In this document: positions 1-10,547 of the stretch, piece by piece
Position numbering within the stretch: position 1 is the first letter of the stretch
Layout: each line of letters begins with the position of its first letter
From: Chaetoceros tenuissimus
Lineage: Eukaryota > Bacillariophyta > Thalassiosirophyceae > Chaetocerotales > Chaetocerotaceae
Direction of reading: 5' to 3'
Assembly (NCBI GenBank): GCA_021927905.1
Contig: BLLK01000045.1
Location: forward strand, 2,542,001 to 2,606,000
Length of the DNA: 64,000 nt
Notes under the pieces: generated by a model
What the model saw: only the letters and a program-made list of their open reading frames with translations
Database searches by the model: none
What the model was told of the DNA's origin: nothing
Program-made: the position numbers and the translations under genes

Positions 1-158
1 GCGTACTAATAACTCTCTCTATTTTATCGACATCAAAACATAGTACTTAAGCATTGATTGCAGAGACCGAGTTGTTAAAAAATAGAGTTCACCACAGATT
101 CGTCGAAGCATTCATTGTACAAAATAGAACTCATACAAGTGGAAATATTGAAACGTCT
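1..158. other. window edge and 5' region of the TPK gene
   Basis: AT-rich sequence upstream of the first ATG of the thiamine pyrophosphokinase. The same frame stays open upstream to a TTG at 54, so an upstream exon or a longer leader cannot be excluded. No other feature is seen. Confidence 0.4.
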
Positions 159-1241
159 ATGGCTCGACAAATCATTACAGCACAAATATTTTCCATCTTC
201 CTCTCGCAAAACTCTGTCTTACCTTCAGCATTCACTCTTACACAAACTACTCATTCGCCAAGCAGTAGAGCATCTAGGCCCCGAAATCAAGAAAATTCAA
301 TCAGGAAGTCTCTAACATTTACAAAGAAAGAAGGAACTATGGGATCGTCAACTTCGAGTGAAGTCAATTACTTGAACGAAAATATTTCACGGGCAGCATC
401 AGATTATCCTATACATACATTCCGCAGTCCTTTCTTGATGGAGGAAGAAGAGGCATTGGTAGAGAAACCTAAGACGAGACATGCACTCATTATACTGAAT
501 TCACCAATGAAGCAACCACCCAGTAAATTGTTTTGTAAACTTTGGGAGATAGCATCAGTCCGAATATGTGCCGATGGTGGAGCCAATAGACTTTACCATG
601 CTACAAATAACAATGACAAAGATTCTTCGGGATATATTCCAGATTTGATCTGCGGAGATTTAGATTCTTTAGAACCGAATATTAGGAAATATTATGAACA
701 AAAGGGGGTAAGGATACAGAGAGATGCTGACCAAAATTTCAATGACCTTGATAAAGCTTTAACAGCTATACCGGAGCTAATTTCTGAATTGAAGGAGATG
801 GATCCATCTTCACAATTGCAAATAAATGTATATGGAGCATTTGGAGGTCGGTTTGACCAAGAAATGGCCTCTATTCAGGCACTTTATAGGTGGAAAGATG
901 AGTTCGATTTTAGAATCGCTTTATACACAGATGATACGTTTGCTATACTACTTCCAAAAGAATATAGAAATGAGATTCATCTTCCTTTCACTTCACAAAG
1001 CTTGATAAATGAAGAGAATAATTTATCGGGTAGAATAGGGGAAGGTCCTACTACTGGATTAATTCCTATCGGATGTACGTGTCTGGCTAAAACTGAAGGA
1101 TTCAAATGGAATCTTGACGGAAGTATTCCACTGCAGTTTGGAGGGCTCGTTAGTACTTCGAATAGAGCAGAAGAAAGTGTACTTATAGTGCAATCTAGCG
1201 AACCGCTTGTATTTACCGCTGAGATAACAGAGATGAACTAA
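159..1241 (+). CDS. TPK: thiamine pyrophosphokinase
   Basis: Transfers pyrophosphate from ATP to thiamine to make thiamine diphosphate. The family's motifs are all visible in the 360-residue product: CADGGANRL, then GDLDSL, then the metal-binding region with DLDKAL, GAFGGRFDQ, and the C-terminal PIGCTCLAKTEGF and STSN of the thiamine-binding domain. The catalytic part begins near residue 105; before it lies a roughly 100-residue Ser/Thr-rich leader. I chose the ATG at 159 because it opens a hydrophobic stretch ending PSAF, which could be an organelle or ER leader; the ATG at 339 is an alternative that would give a cytosolic form. No intron is needed. The gene converges on Rpn12 with about 75 bp between the stops. 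Confidence 0.88.
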   Translation: MARQIITAQIFSIFLSQNSVLPSAFTLTQTTHSPSSRASRPRNQENSIRKSLTFTKKEGTMGSSTSSEVNYLNENISRAASDYPIHTFRSPFLMEEEEALVEKPKTRHALIILNSPMKQPPSKLFCKLWEIASVRICADGGANRLYHATNNNDKDSSGYIPDLICGDLDSLEPNIRKYYEQKGVRIQRDADQNFNDLDKALTAIPELISELKEMDPSSQLQINVYGAFGGRFDQEMASIQALYRWKDEFDFRIALYTDDTFAILLPKEYRNEIHLPFTSQSLINEENNLSGRIGEGPTTGLIPIGCTCLAKTEGFKWNLDGSIPLQFGGLVSTSNRAEESVLIVQSSEPLVFTAEITEMN

Positions 1242-1317
1242 AATAAAATGAACTTTCAACTATATTCCAAGATTAGTTTTACCCATAAAGAAAGTGTCGA
1301 TAAATGCTGTGCAAAAT

Positions 1318-2163
1318 TTAAACGATTCTTTCGAGTTCGGTAGCATAGCTGAGGGTTTGTGCAATCAACTTCTTGCTTGGGATGTCGCTTGCCTTGGCTC
1401 CACCACTTGGAGGTTGGAAACATAATTCATCTTTGGCATCGTCAGTGATCCAGTCATCTCTACATTCTTTGATGTATTCGTATAAATCTTCTCTGCTATC
1501 AAATTTCATCATGCCAACTGCATCATTGATTTTCATAGTTTTGTAGCTTACTTCAACACAATCTGCGATAGAATCCCTTACAGTTTGAAGGAGATTGTCC
1601 ATGAAAAACGAATATGAAGGATCTGGAACGTGTGTTCCTGCATCAAGAACCTCATCATATGAACCGACCATGAGTTGTCTCTCGAGATTGATTGGAAATG
1701 ATAAAAATGGAGTAGAAGCTTCACTCGAGGAAAGCAATTCTAGTTCTGAATGAAATTCTGAAAGATTGTTATCTACCAATAGGTACATTAAATTCAATCC
1801 TAGTATATGACATTTCTTTGGTGTTGTGCTCCCGCTGGAGAATGATGACAAAGATGCATAGTATGATTTCAATTGGGCAACATTTCTAGCAAACGCATCA
1901 AGATCTTCTTCAGCTACTGATAAAAGTACTCCTAGCTCCAAAGCACTCGCAGAAATTTTTATGAATTCTTCTGTACCTGGAAAATCTAGCATAAGGATCT
2001 AGATTGTATTGATGTTAGAATTAAGGTTTTGCATTGTGAAAAGATACGTCCATGTCTTACTCACTTTCATTTCTGAAAGAGCCTCTTTTCCGCCCTCTAC
2101 ATCTCCAGATTCAACTTTGGCATTGAGATTGTTCAAGGATGCTTGTGCACTTTCCAAAGACAT
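1318..2163 (-). CDS. RPN12: 26S proteasome regulatory subunit Rpn12 (PSMD8)
   Basis: Lid subunit of the 19S regulatory particle, with the CSN8/PSMD8 fold. Two exons: 2163-2065 and 1998-1318, separated by a 66-nt intron (GTGAGT ... CTAG, phase 0). The joined reading runs SEMK then ILMLDFPG, and continues with family landmarks: VAQLKSYY, the block LGLNLMYLL followed by EFHSELELL (the most diagnostic segment), then LERQLMVGSYDEV, YSFFMDNLL, and the closing helix ELERIV. About 259 residues, the usual length for the family. The frame stays open upstream of the chosen ATG to a GTG at 2304, just downstream of a TTTTAG, so a short upstream coding exon is possible. Confidence 0.88.
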
Positions 2164-2573
2164 GTTTAATGATTGGTAATACTTTATTTCGTTTGACGAT
2201 GTTGTCCTACTTTGTTTGTGTGATGAGTTGCTCGGTTTGCTGTTGCTGCTCTCTCTTTTCTTCAGGCTTCTGTTGCCTTCTTTGGTCGGGATGTCAAAAA
2301 ACACTAAAATAGTTGATCAATGAAATTCTAACTTCACTTCTAACTTTTCTTTTTAGACTTATTAAATTTTGATATCACTTCCATAAGAAAAGAAATATGT
2401 CTAGTGCGTAAGCATTTGAATGAGTAGTATTCTAGTGTATCTATATCCATTTATCGATTTTATCTCAAGAAATTGTGCTTCCAATGACTTTTTTAGTAAA
2501 TGAAAATAGAAACAAATTCACGCAGGTGCTTTCATTTTTCTTCAATTTTTCAAAGCTTTATTGAGTCTTTCAT

Positions 2574-3217
2574 CTAGAAGTCATCTCTCTCAATATCTTC
2601 TACAAGAGCTTGGATCTCATCGTCATCAAGTTCTTCAAGTCTCTTTGCAATTACTGCATTTTCATAATCTTTCAATTGTTTTGCCTAGTAGATTGTTCAA
2701 CAAACCAAAAATATATTCGACAAAACCAACATGTATTTCATAGAAAATGTAAATGGTATTAGAAACGCATTGAAATTAAAGATAAATCGACAATCGAAAA
2801 AAAACTCACATAAGTCATATCCTTTGTTGCAACGCGGAAGATATAAGTTCCAACCCATAGGACTGTGGTAAAGAATGTAAAACCTACACCAATCCATTTT
2901 CCTGCCTCAATTCCATCAACTCCAAAACCAATAGTAGCGATTTCATATCCAATTATTGGTACAATGAATAGAATCAAACTGAGAAAAAGTGCTCCACCTT
3001 TTGTGCCTGGATCGAGAAGCATAGGAAGGTCCGACTTCTTTTCGCCACTAGTACCTTCAGACATTAAGATCGAAGTATTTTGATTTGCATAAAAGTATGA
3101 TGGCTTCTTTTGTTGGAAAGGAGAGGATACAGTTGGTCTGATAGCAGTTGAAGATGGTGGTGCAAAAGCTGCACAAGAAGCCATAGCAGCTAATAAAATT
3201 GAAAGAGCAAGATTCAT
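2574..3217 (-). CDS. plastid DUF3007 membrane protein
   Basis: Two exons, 3217-2810 and 2684-2574, joined across a 125-nt intron (GTGAGT ... CTAG, phase 0). The ATG at 3217 opens a hydrophobic signal peptide followed by SCAAFAPP, the diatom bipartite plastid-targeting junction. The mature part has a helix around FLSLILFIVPIIGYE, then GFGVDGIEAGKW, a second helix ending GTYIFRVATKDMTY, and, from exon 2, KQLKDYENAVIAKRLEEL. That arrangement (GxDGxxAG, TYxFRVxTxxMTY, QLKDYExAVxxKRLEEL) is what I know from DUF3007 proteins of cyanobacteria and plastids. Function is unknown; a thylakoid location is inferred. The exon 2 assignment is well supported because the motif crosses the splice junction. Confidence 0.83.
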
Positions 3218-3618
3218 TTTCCTGCAATACATATTTTTGATTCTTTTAGAATTTCGCGGTGGACTAGTCTTCTTCAGTATGAGGACAAGTGTTGTAGTAA
3301 GTAACTGAAAAGACAGCTCTGTTTGATAGTGATGGACTTTAGATTCTTTTATTGTGAATTGACTGACGAACATGCTAAAACAGGGGGGGCTTGCAAACTT
3401 CCAAGATGACGCAGTGAAAAGGGGGGTGGAAATTGATTAAAGGGGCGTCATTGAATCCATAAAAGAAAGAATGAACTGAATCAATAGCTCACATGTAAGG
3501 TAGTAATTGGTTGTTAAAAAATATATTATACGGTATTGTTATTTCAATGACAAATGAAGTTGAGAAATCAGATTGACAAAGATTTAGCTAATGGAACAAA
3601 TTTTTTGCAGGTTTCAGG
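3218..3618. other. intergenic, leader of the DUF3007 gene
   Basis: Contains two G runs (near 3384 and 3421) and AT-rich sequence. It holds the upstream region of the DUF3007 gene and the 3' end of the kinase gene. No convincing open frame. Confidence 0.4.
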
Positions 3619-5801
3619 CTAAGATATAGCACAACAGCAACTTCCTGCAACTGTCAAAGGGATAAGAGGTTTGCCAGTATCTCTTTCATATATTAGCATC
3701 TCAATGACCTCCGAACAGAATACTTTCTGGCTAGTCCAGTCCCAATCTTCGTATACATCTTGATCCTCGTCTGATAATTTTAAAGCGTTCCTGTCTTCTG
3801 CAAAAGTTCCAATTTCGCTTTGTGATGCAGCATTGATATCTTTCAATGGTTCAAATGGAGGTTTAGCACGATCACTGATGATCATTTCCCAGTCTAAGTC
3901 TTTGAACCAAGGATGTGCCATGATTTCCTCACATCCATTTGATCCCAAACGTTGTTTTGGATCCTTTTGAAGAAGTTTCCTACACAAGTCTGTGGATGTT
4001 GCAGTAAATTTTTTCGACTCAAAAGAAGGTTCCATGTGTAAAGTCGCATAATCAAGAGCTTTTTCCTGTGACCAGAGATTTGTTAGAAATTTACAAGAAA
4101 GATGTTTCGATTCCTTATTCAGAACTTACCTTTGAAGAAGCTTTGCTAAGTCCAAATTTGAGAGCGTTTTCAGACCTGAAAGGATTGCATCCACAAATCA
4201 TTTCTGCAACTACGCATCCGTAACTGAACCAATCGACTCTTTGATCGTAATTCATTCTTTTCCCTTTCTCATTCCGCCGAAGCATTTCTGGTGCCCAGTA
4301 GCCACGTGTTCCAGCGGCACCATGAAGAGTTGGAGTAACTTGAGTGGCAAGACCCAAATCTGTTATTCTTACTCTTCCATCTTCAGCAAGCAAAAGGTTT
4401 TCGGGTTTTAAATCCCGATAAACATAATTTTTATCATGCAAAGCCTGCAGTCCCAACATAATTCTAGATGCATAGTACAGACAATCTTCCTTAGGGAAGC
4501 GACCTCTCTGGCTAAGATGGAAACTTAAATCTCCACCGGTCATAAGATCAAGAATCAAATATAGGTCATCCTTCGTCTGAAATGAATACTTCAGATTTAC
4601 AACAAAGGGACTGTCGACAGAAGCTAAGCATGCTCGCTCATTCAGAGCAAGCTGCACAGATTTCTTTGCTTTGATTCGTTTCTTGTTCATGACCTTCATC
4701 GCATAGAGGGTTCCAGTTGTTCCTTTTTTACAAGCTGCAAAGTGTGTCAATATTATTTCAAAAAAAAAGAGAATGAGGTATTACTTTGACAAAGTACTCA
4801 CCTGTTACAAGTCCGAAACCCCCACGTCCAAGAACTCTCATGAGAAAGAAATCTTCATCACTAATTTTCTTATCACGGTGCCACAAATAATTGATAAATT
4901 TCTTCCATTCTCCAGACTTTTTAAAATCATCGAAATGGCGGAGACGGATACATTCCAAAACAATCATTTCGATTTCAGCAAATATCTCCTTCGGAACTCT
5001 TGATAGTGCTCTTCCTGCTAATTTGGATTGCGACATTGCACTAGTAGAGTGGTTACTACTAATACTTTCGTTGTCGCCATCATCATCATCATTACGGTCA
5101 TCGGATTCGTCCTGTTGGTCATCTCCGTTTCCGGTGGACCCTTCTCCGTCTTCCCCACCATCTTCAGTTGCAGTGTTTCCATCGAGGCTAATCTCTACTG
5201 TCTCCGCTTGTGATTCTCTGGAGAGGTAGTCCTCGAGCACGTTCATGAGGGAGTCATAACAACGTCCATGAAAACCGATGGCACTTTTCCGACAAGAGTC
5301 ATCCATATGTTCTAGTGCAAGTTGTCTTAACTCCTCTTTGGAAATGGGAGGCTTGACATAAGTGCACTCAAGATCAACTTCTTCGATGGTAAGAAGTGGA
5401 GGTCGAATCGGCTGCTTTGTCAACTCGTCACGTGGACAAGGTAGAAGATATTGCTCATATATTCTCTTCAGCTTCGATCCTCGACTTTGACCTCTAAGGT
5501 AACGCCATCGAAGGAGCTCCTCTATGAAATTAATTTGTAAGTAATCATGGCTAGTCTCTTTGATGTATGTAGCAAACAAATAGAAGCCAAGAGAAGAATG
5601 CATCATCCATTCGTATGTGAAGGGTTCTGGCAACTGATCCATGTCAGGAGAATCGGTCCACTCCTTCATCAAAGCAGCATTCCACCTTGTCATCTCCTCA
5701 TCACAGGGCATTTCCCAGGCCGTAATTGGCCTTGGACCCTCATCAAGATTGATTGCATTAACGTACTGAGCGTCTTCTAGAGCGTCTTGAAGCTCTTCCA
5801 T
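3619..5801 (-). CDS. GRK-type protein kinase with RGS-like region and CaaX tail
   Basis: Three exons: 5801-4802, 4734-4130 and 4065-3619, with introns of 67 and 64 nt (phases 1 and 0); about 682 residues. The N-terminal half is helical and RGS-like: a first part around WMMHSSLGFYLFATYI, an acidic insert of about 50 residues rich in D, E, G and S, then the closing helices RLRHFDDFKKSGEWKKFINYL directly before the kinase. The kinase has RVLGRGGFG, the ATP lysine in YAMKVMNKKRIK, YRDLKPENLLL, DLG (GRKs have DLG rather than DFG) and WAPEML. This order is that of G-protein-coupled receptor kinases. The last six residues, CCCAIS, form a CaaX box expected to be farnesylated, as in vertebrate GRK1/7. 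GPCR substrate is inferred from family. Confidence 0.85.
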
Positions 5802-6654
5802 CGTTTCTTTAGTACAATAATAACAAGCACTAGTTCCTTAAAGAGAGGCGGGAAGACAGCAAAGCAGCACACCACAGAAAGAGGGAACTGAACTTCTCAA
5901 CCAAAAAATAGGCCACTAAATGGCCTCTTTTCAAAAATATGTGATCACGTGTCAAGGACTTTATGACATTTGTTGAAAATATGTGCGTTCTGAACTTCCA
6001 CAATACCTACTTTCCCAGGTATTAAAAAAATTGAAGGTACGACAAAACTAATGTGTACGTACATAGTGTAGTTTTTTCTTCACTATTGAAATAGCATTTA
6101 GTGAGAACTAGATTACAGTGGTACTCCTTTTATCTACGAATTTGTTTTCCATTTTCTGTTCACAGCTCGGTTGAGGATTTTAATAGCAAGGTAAATTATC
6201 AGCATGAATACATGCGTGCCTTATCTCCGACCTACTGTAATGTTGAATTCTGCGTAGTATGAAGATAAGTATCTCTTATCCTCTAGCTAGAGGTTCGTGA
6301 TTCAGTATTCAAATTGTCTCCTTAATGAACAGACAGTTGTCTCAATTGAGACAGTAGACAGTATACAGAATGATCATGATTCTTGCATTCTTGCGTGTTT
6401 TTTTTCCTTTTTCATGTTCTATATTTGGGAAAAAACACTATCTACAATCGATCTATGAAAGAGATATCAAACTAGCAAATGAATATGGATTACCTCTTTT
6501 AACTATTTTTCAAAGAATGGTTCTGGAAATATTTTATGGACATGGTCTCTTCAAAAATTAAATTTATCTCATAATATTTCCCCAATTTTCGCTTTCTTCA
6601 AAATACTGAATGCGAAATAATCCAATTTCCTTTCAATTTTCAAAAAAGTTTACT
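5802..6654. other. intergenic region with 16-bp perfect palindrome
   Basis: Upstream region of the GRK-like gene and 3' flank of the cold-shock gene. It has a perfect 16-bp palindrome, TGTCTCAATTGAGACA, at 6338-6353. Short frames here (for example 6370-6561) have no recognisable protein features, so I do not call a gene. Confidence 0.45.
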
Positions 6655-7183
6655 TTACATGTCATGTTCATCACTGTAGAAGGTTCTTCTTGGTGCCCCT
6701 TGAACAAATCCGCCATCTGGCCCAGTTACATCAGCAGCACGCTTGCGTCCTTCATGATCAACATCCACATTAAAAAGAACTTCTTCTCCGTCCTATTGAA
6801 AATAAAAATGAAATGAGTATTAAATTCATATTGCGGGTAGCATTCCAAAGATAGATTTTCTCTCTCGATTTCATACAATGATGGAAAAACAGTCGGCTAG
6901 GCTGCATTCTTAAAAAAAATATAATCGTACTCACAGCAAGTGATCTAAATCCCTCTGCGTTAATTACAGTCTGGTGTACAAAAATATCATCACCTCCATC
7001 ATTTGGAGTGATGAAACCAAATCCCTTCTTCACATCAAACCATTTGACGTGACCGGAAACCTTGTCAGATGATTCCGAGAAAGCACGGATCGATGAAAGA
7101 AGTGATGATGAAGCAGGAATGACTGCCTTTACTTGGCTAAAATGAATGCTTCTGGTAGCTGCTCTAGTTGCGAGAGAAAACAT
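6655..7183 (-). CDS. cold-shock-domain RNA-binding protein, probably mitochondrial
   Basis: Two exons, 7183-6935 and 6792-6655, joined across a 142-nt intron (GTGAGT ... ATAG, phase 0); 128 residues. The cold-shock domain is complete: [15 protein letters not shown] carries RNP1, DIFVHQTVI carries RNP2, and exon 2 supplies [12 protein letters not shown] and the last strand [12 protein letters not shown]. The 45-residue leader is rich in Ser, Arg and Ala without acidic residues ([15 protein letters not shown]...), which fits a mitochondrial pre-sequence. The frame is open upstream to TTG at 7213; the ATG at 7183 is the first AUG. Expected to bind single-stranded RNA or DNA and melt RNA structure. 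It diverges from the PAS gene across 409 bp. Confidence 0.85.
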
Positions 7184-7592
7184 ATTCAAAATTAGTACTG
7201 CAAATAATAACAATAGTGTAAGGCTTCAAGTGGTGCTATTGTTTGAATGGATGAAAAGATGATAGGTGTAGGAGCACTTATTATGCTGTCGTACAGACGG
7301 TCGGGGTCGGTATTCATCATGAAGAAGAATCTATTGTATCCTTGTCAAGAAAGTAGTTTGTCAAGAATAGAGTGACGGTTTGAAATAAACCGAACGCGTC
7401 ATCTCTAAATTCAATGAAAATTGGTCGCATGTGACTTTTTTGGCTGACATCAAATTTCTGAATTGATCTGTTGTGAACGAAGTTGATGGCCATCACCCAT
7501 CAAGATAAAGATGCTTCTTTCATAAATACAAAGATTCAAGTTGAAAACAGGAACAAGTTCTTTTCCAAAACAAAACTAAAAACACAAGCATC
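7184..7592. promoter_or_regulatory. shared upstream region between CSD and PAS genes
   Basis: A 409-bp gap between two divergently transcribed genes, so it should hold both promoters. No TATA box or known motif stands out. Confidence 0.4.
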
Positions 7593-8606
7593 ATGCAAAA
7601 CTTCGCACAAAGCATCAGAAATGTAAACGCAAAGCGTTTCGTAGCTTGCGTTAACAGATCAAATGCTATTAGATCTATTTCTACAACCTCCAATGAAGGA
7701 TCCATTTGGTCTGGTACATATTCTTTTGCTTCTCCAGAGGCTGATTTTACAAGTATGAACTTGACAATGGATCCTTCTTACAGTGGGCAGCAGAGTGAAT
7801 ATGAATGGTCCCAATCCTTGTCTTTTGCTTCCGCAGAGTCAGACTTTACATCAATCTATGGAAACGGTATCAATATGGAAGGACAAGCCTCGATCAAGAG
7901 AGAAGCTTTCTTGAACTATGTAAAGGATCATGAGAATGTTCAAAATGACATGGCCTATTCAATGGCACATACAACTGATAACACTGAAAGCGATCCTCGT
8001 TTCAACGATCTACTTGATGCCCGCATGGCGAGTCAACTCGAGAATGTCACTTCCTCTCATACTGTCCCTGAAGCGAAAAGCTTATCCGATCATGCAAATC
8101 CAAGAGAATTGAGTCCAATCCCTGATCTACATGATGCTGATGTTTCTTTTGGTCGTGAGACTGAGGCAGATGACTTTTTCAGTCATCCACCAATCTTTCA
8201 CGAGGAACCTCTCCCACATAATCTCGCAGAGGCGAGTATTGCAGATGATCCAAGAGCTATTGTCATTACAGAAGCAGCTATGCCATTTCGCATAGTTTCA
8301 GTTAATGATTCTTGGGAGAAGCTTTGTGGCTACAGTCAGAATGAGTGTAGAGGACATACACTTGAGATGATACAAGGTCCTGAGACTAACAGGAGTGCCA
8401 TCACAGCTTTAATGGCGCAGTTACTAAAAGGAGAGGAAGCGGGAACTGTCCTTACAAATTATTCCAAGAATGGTCGCAAATTTCACAACAGATTGAGAGT
8501 TGGACCTTTGAAAAATGACCAAGGTCTTGTGACACACTTTGTTGGAGTATTGAAGGAGGTCAATGAACGAGGAGAGCATTTTCATGAGAATTTAGCACAT
8601 GCATAG
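7593..8606 (+). CDS. PAS-domain protein (LOV-like without the flavin cysteine)
   Basis: 337 residues, no intron needed. The first 35 residues are basic and Ser/Asn-rich with no acidic residue (MQNFAQSIRNVNAKRF...), resembling a mitochondrial pre-sequence. Two copies of SFASxExDFTS follow (SFASPEADFTS near residue 45 and SFASAESDFTS near 85), then an acidic linker, then one PAS domain (about 220-325): ITEAAMPFRIVSVNDSW, LCGYSQNECRGHTLEMIQGPETNR, NYSKNGRKFHNRLRVGP, VTHFVGVLKEV. The layout copies a LOV domain, but the GRNCRFLQ motif is replaced by GHTLEMIQ, so the flavin-binding Cys is absent. Probably a redox, ligand or protein-interaction sensor; ligand unknown. Confidence 0.75.
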   Translation: MQNFAQSIRNVNAKRFVACVNRSNAIRSISTTSNEGSIWSGTYSFASPEADFTSMNLTMDPSYSGQQSEYEWSQSLSFASAESDFTSIYGNGINMEGQASIKREAFLNYVKDHENVQNDMAYSMAHTTDNTESDPRFNDLLDARMASQLENVTSSHTVPEAKSLSDHANPRELSPIPDLHDADVSFGRETEADDFFSHPPIFHEEPLPHNLAEASIADDPRAIVITEAAMPFRIVSVNDSWEKLCGYSQNECRGHTLEMIQGPETNRSAITALMAQLLKGEEAGTVLTNYSKNGRKFHNRLRVGPLKNDQGLVTHFVGVLKEVNERGEHFHENLAHA

Positions 8607-9145
8607 TCTTTCCGCATGAAATCATCTTTGCTACACAATTTATTAAATTTGAAATAATTGATTACTCAATATCAGTATTTTTGCAAATTCAGAGCCCTTC
8701 ACGGCGGTGCCATAACACCATCATTCGCCTTTCAAAAAGAAATATTTTCCAATTGAGAATGACATATGAAATAATATTTTTAAATGAAATAATGAATCCT
8801 TCTGGATTCAATGGACTGTCCTTAGACTATACGAAATAATTGTGATGGGGCGGGAGATGGAAAGTACTTGTATTGAATGTTTCTTAGCCCGTCATTGGAT
8901 ATCCGCACGAGTTTTATGCGCGCTGCGTGCAGAAAAATGAATGTTGCTGACTACGACGACGAGTACGTAAGTTAGGTACAAGATAGGCAGCAAACACAAA
9001 GCGAGGTAAAACGCGTAGTAACGTAACGTAGGAAACACGGCAATGAAAGTGAGTGGAAGATTTAAAGAAAACGCGGAAATCAAACAACTTTTGCCATATT
9101 ATTTGTTTTTTCTATCCAAAAATAACTTTATTGTTGCGAAGTAAA
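8607..9145. other. intergenic region
   Basis: 3' flank of the PAS gene and promoter of the next gene. AT-rich at the left, with TACGTA/ACGTAC-type repeats around 8960-9040. No gene recognised. Confidence 0.35.
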
Positions 9146-9541
9146 ATGACTTTCAGAGCACCCCTTTTCATTTTCGTTGCTCTTGCCCTTTGTTGTGGGG
9201 CTTTGGGTTTCACTACAATGTCTCAACTTGAACATAAAACTGTCGGCGCTTCTTTGAACCAAAACAAGTTTAGGTATTCTACAAGGATTTCAGCAACAGA
9301 AGAAGAAGGAGAAGAAAAGAAAATGACTCTTGAAGAGAAAATGGCTAGTTGGGAAGCATCAGAAGAAGAACTGAAGGCAGCATCTTTGGGTGGACTTACT
9401 CCTTCCAAGGCTGATGGATTTGACATCGGGCTATACATTGCTTTCCCAATCATTGTTGCTACAAGTCTTCTATTTGCTGTATTTCCATTCATTATGGACA
9501 AGATTGATGTCACAAGTGTTGGACCGCCACCTACTGTTTAA
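9146..9541 (+). CDS. small plastid-targeted single-span membrane protein, unknown
   Basis: 131 residues from the ATG at 9146. It begins with a hydrophobic signal peptide ending CCGALGFTT, a diatom plastid-import junction (G-F at +1), then a Ser/Asn-rich transit region and a Lys/Glu-rich stretch (EEEGEEKKMTLEEKMASWEASEEEL). One membrane helix, GLYIAFPIIVATSLLFAVFPF, lies near the C-terminus, which ends in a short Pro-rich tail (VGPPPTV). The size and shape suit an accessory subunit of a thylakoid complex, but I do not recognise the family. The frame is open upstream without an ATG, so the start is fairly safe. Confidence 0.65.
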   Translation: MTFRAPLFIFVALALCCGALGFTTMSQLEHKTVGASLNQNKFRYSTRISATEEEGEEKKMTLEEKMASWEASEEELKAASLGGLTPSKADGFDIGLYIAFPIIVATSLLFAVFPFIMDKIDVTSVGPPPTV

Positions 9542-9896
9542 TTATATTGCTGCTACGAGATTACTTTTCAAAAGTAGTTCTAAACTCTAAACTAATGCTA
9601 ATTTGTACTCGTATACCTCTAACCATGAGAAAAGTTGTAAACATTGTATTGTGCCAAATTGAAACATAACGAAATACAAATGTACTTATTTGCAAATTCT
9701 TGAACAATCTCTTTCCTTATCAAAACAAAATGAAATTTTGATGAAAAGTTTTTTGAGTTTTTATATTTATTCAATACATTGACCTATTTTGGTCCCGAGT
9801 GACACCAAATCGCACTTGCTGCTTCTAGTGCTTCTTCGTAATTCGTAGTAGTTTCTCAACTTTCAAGGCTCCCCTATGTGATGCTTTAAAATGTGT
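9542..9896. other. convergent intergenic region
   Basis: A 355-bp AT-rich gap between the 3' ends of two genes. Nothing recognised. Confidence 0.35.
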
Positions 9897-10547
9897 CTAC
9901 ATATTCTTGGAAATAGCAGCCTCGATCGCTTCAGCGTTTGCTCCATTTACAACATCTACCTTTTCTCCATTCTTGAAATAGTGAAATGAAGGAACAGATC
10001 TCACTCCTTCACGCTTCATAAGTTTTGATGCATCAGGGGAAGCATCTCCAATAACCTAGAGAAAAAGGAACATTTCAAATTAGCATATATTTATATGAAA
10101 GCTTTTCCTGCAAAAGATCGGATGATGTCAACACCTACCTTAAGAAAAACTGCATCTGGGTACTTGTCACTTAACTCATCAAATTTAGGAGCAATTACTG
10201 TATGAATAAAAGGGGAAAGAGTGTCAGAGATGAACATTGGCTGTTGATGCAATGAATTAACAAATACTCTACATCTACATTGGTTCATTTATGAATAGAT
10301 ACTCACCCTTACAAGGCCCACACCATGTGGTTGAGTAATCAACAATAACCAATGATTCTCCCGCAGATGAAATAGTTTTGTCAAAAGCAGCTTCACTGTC
10401 GACGTCTACAACACGCATTGACATTCCATTGGATGATGCCGATCGGCTGTGTGCAACACGCGAAGATCCCATGAATGCAGTTGAGAATGCACTTGTTGAA
10501 GAAACAATAGCAATAAGAAGTAGGATGGTTGAAGTAAAGCGGTTCAT
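9897..10547 (-). CDS. plastid thioredoxin
   Basis: Three exons: 10547-10307, 10197-10139 and 10055-9897, introns phase 1 and phase 0; 152 residues. A signal peptide ending SSTSAFSTAF gives the plastid-import junction. The thioredoxin domain has the active site WCGPCK, split just before the first intron, then VIAPKFDELSDKYPDAVFLK, then GDASPDASKLMKREGVRSVPSFHYFKNGEKV with the cis-Pro of SVPS, and a final helix. It is a dithiol-disulfide reductant for plastid enzymes. The subtype (m, f, x or y) is not settled from the sequence. It diverges from ArgJ across 367 bp. Confidence 0.87.

Noticed and set aside
54-158. Longer start for the thiamine pyrophosphokinase
   Set aside because: The frame opens at a TTG; the first ATG is at 159.
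6240-6330. Possible tRNA-like hairpins near GTTCGTGATTC
   Set aside because: No cloverleaf could be drawn and the T-loop consensus is not met.
6370-6561. 63-codon frame with a hydrophobic start
   Set aside because: No homology I recognise, AT-rich composition, no conserved context; likely chance.
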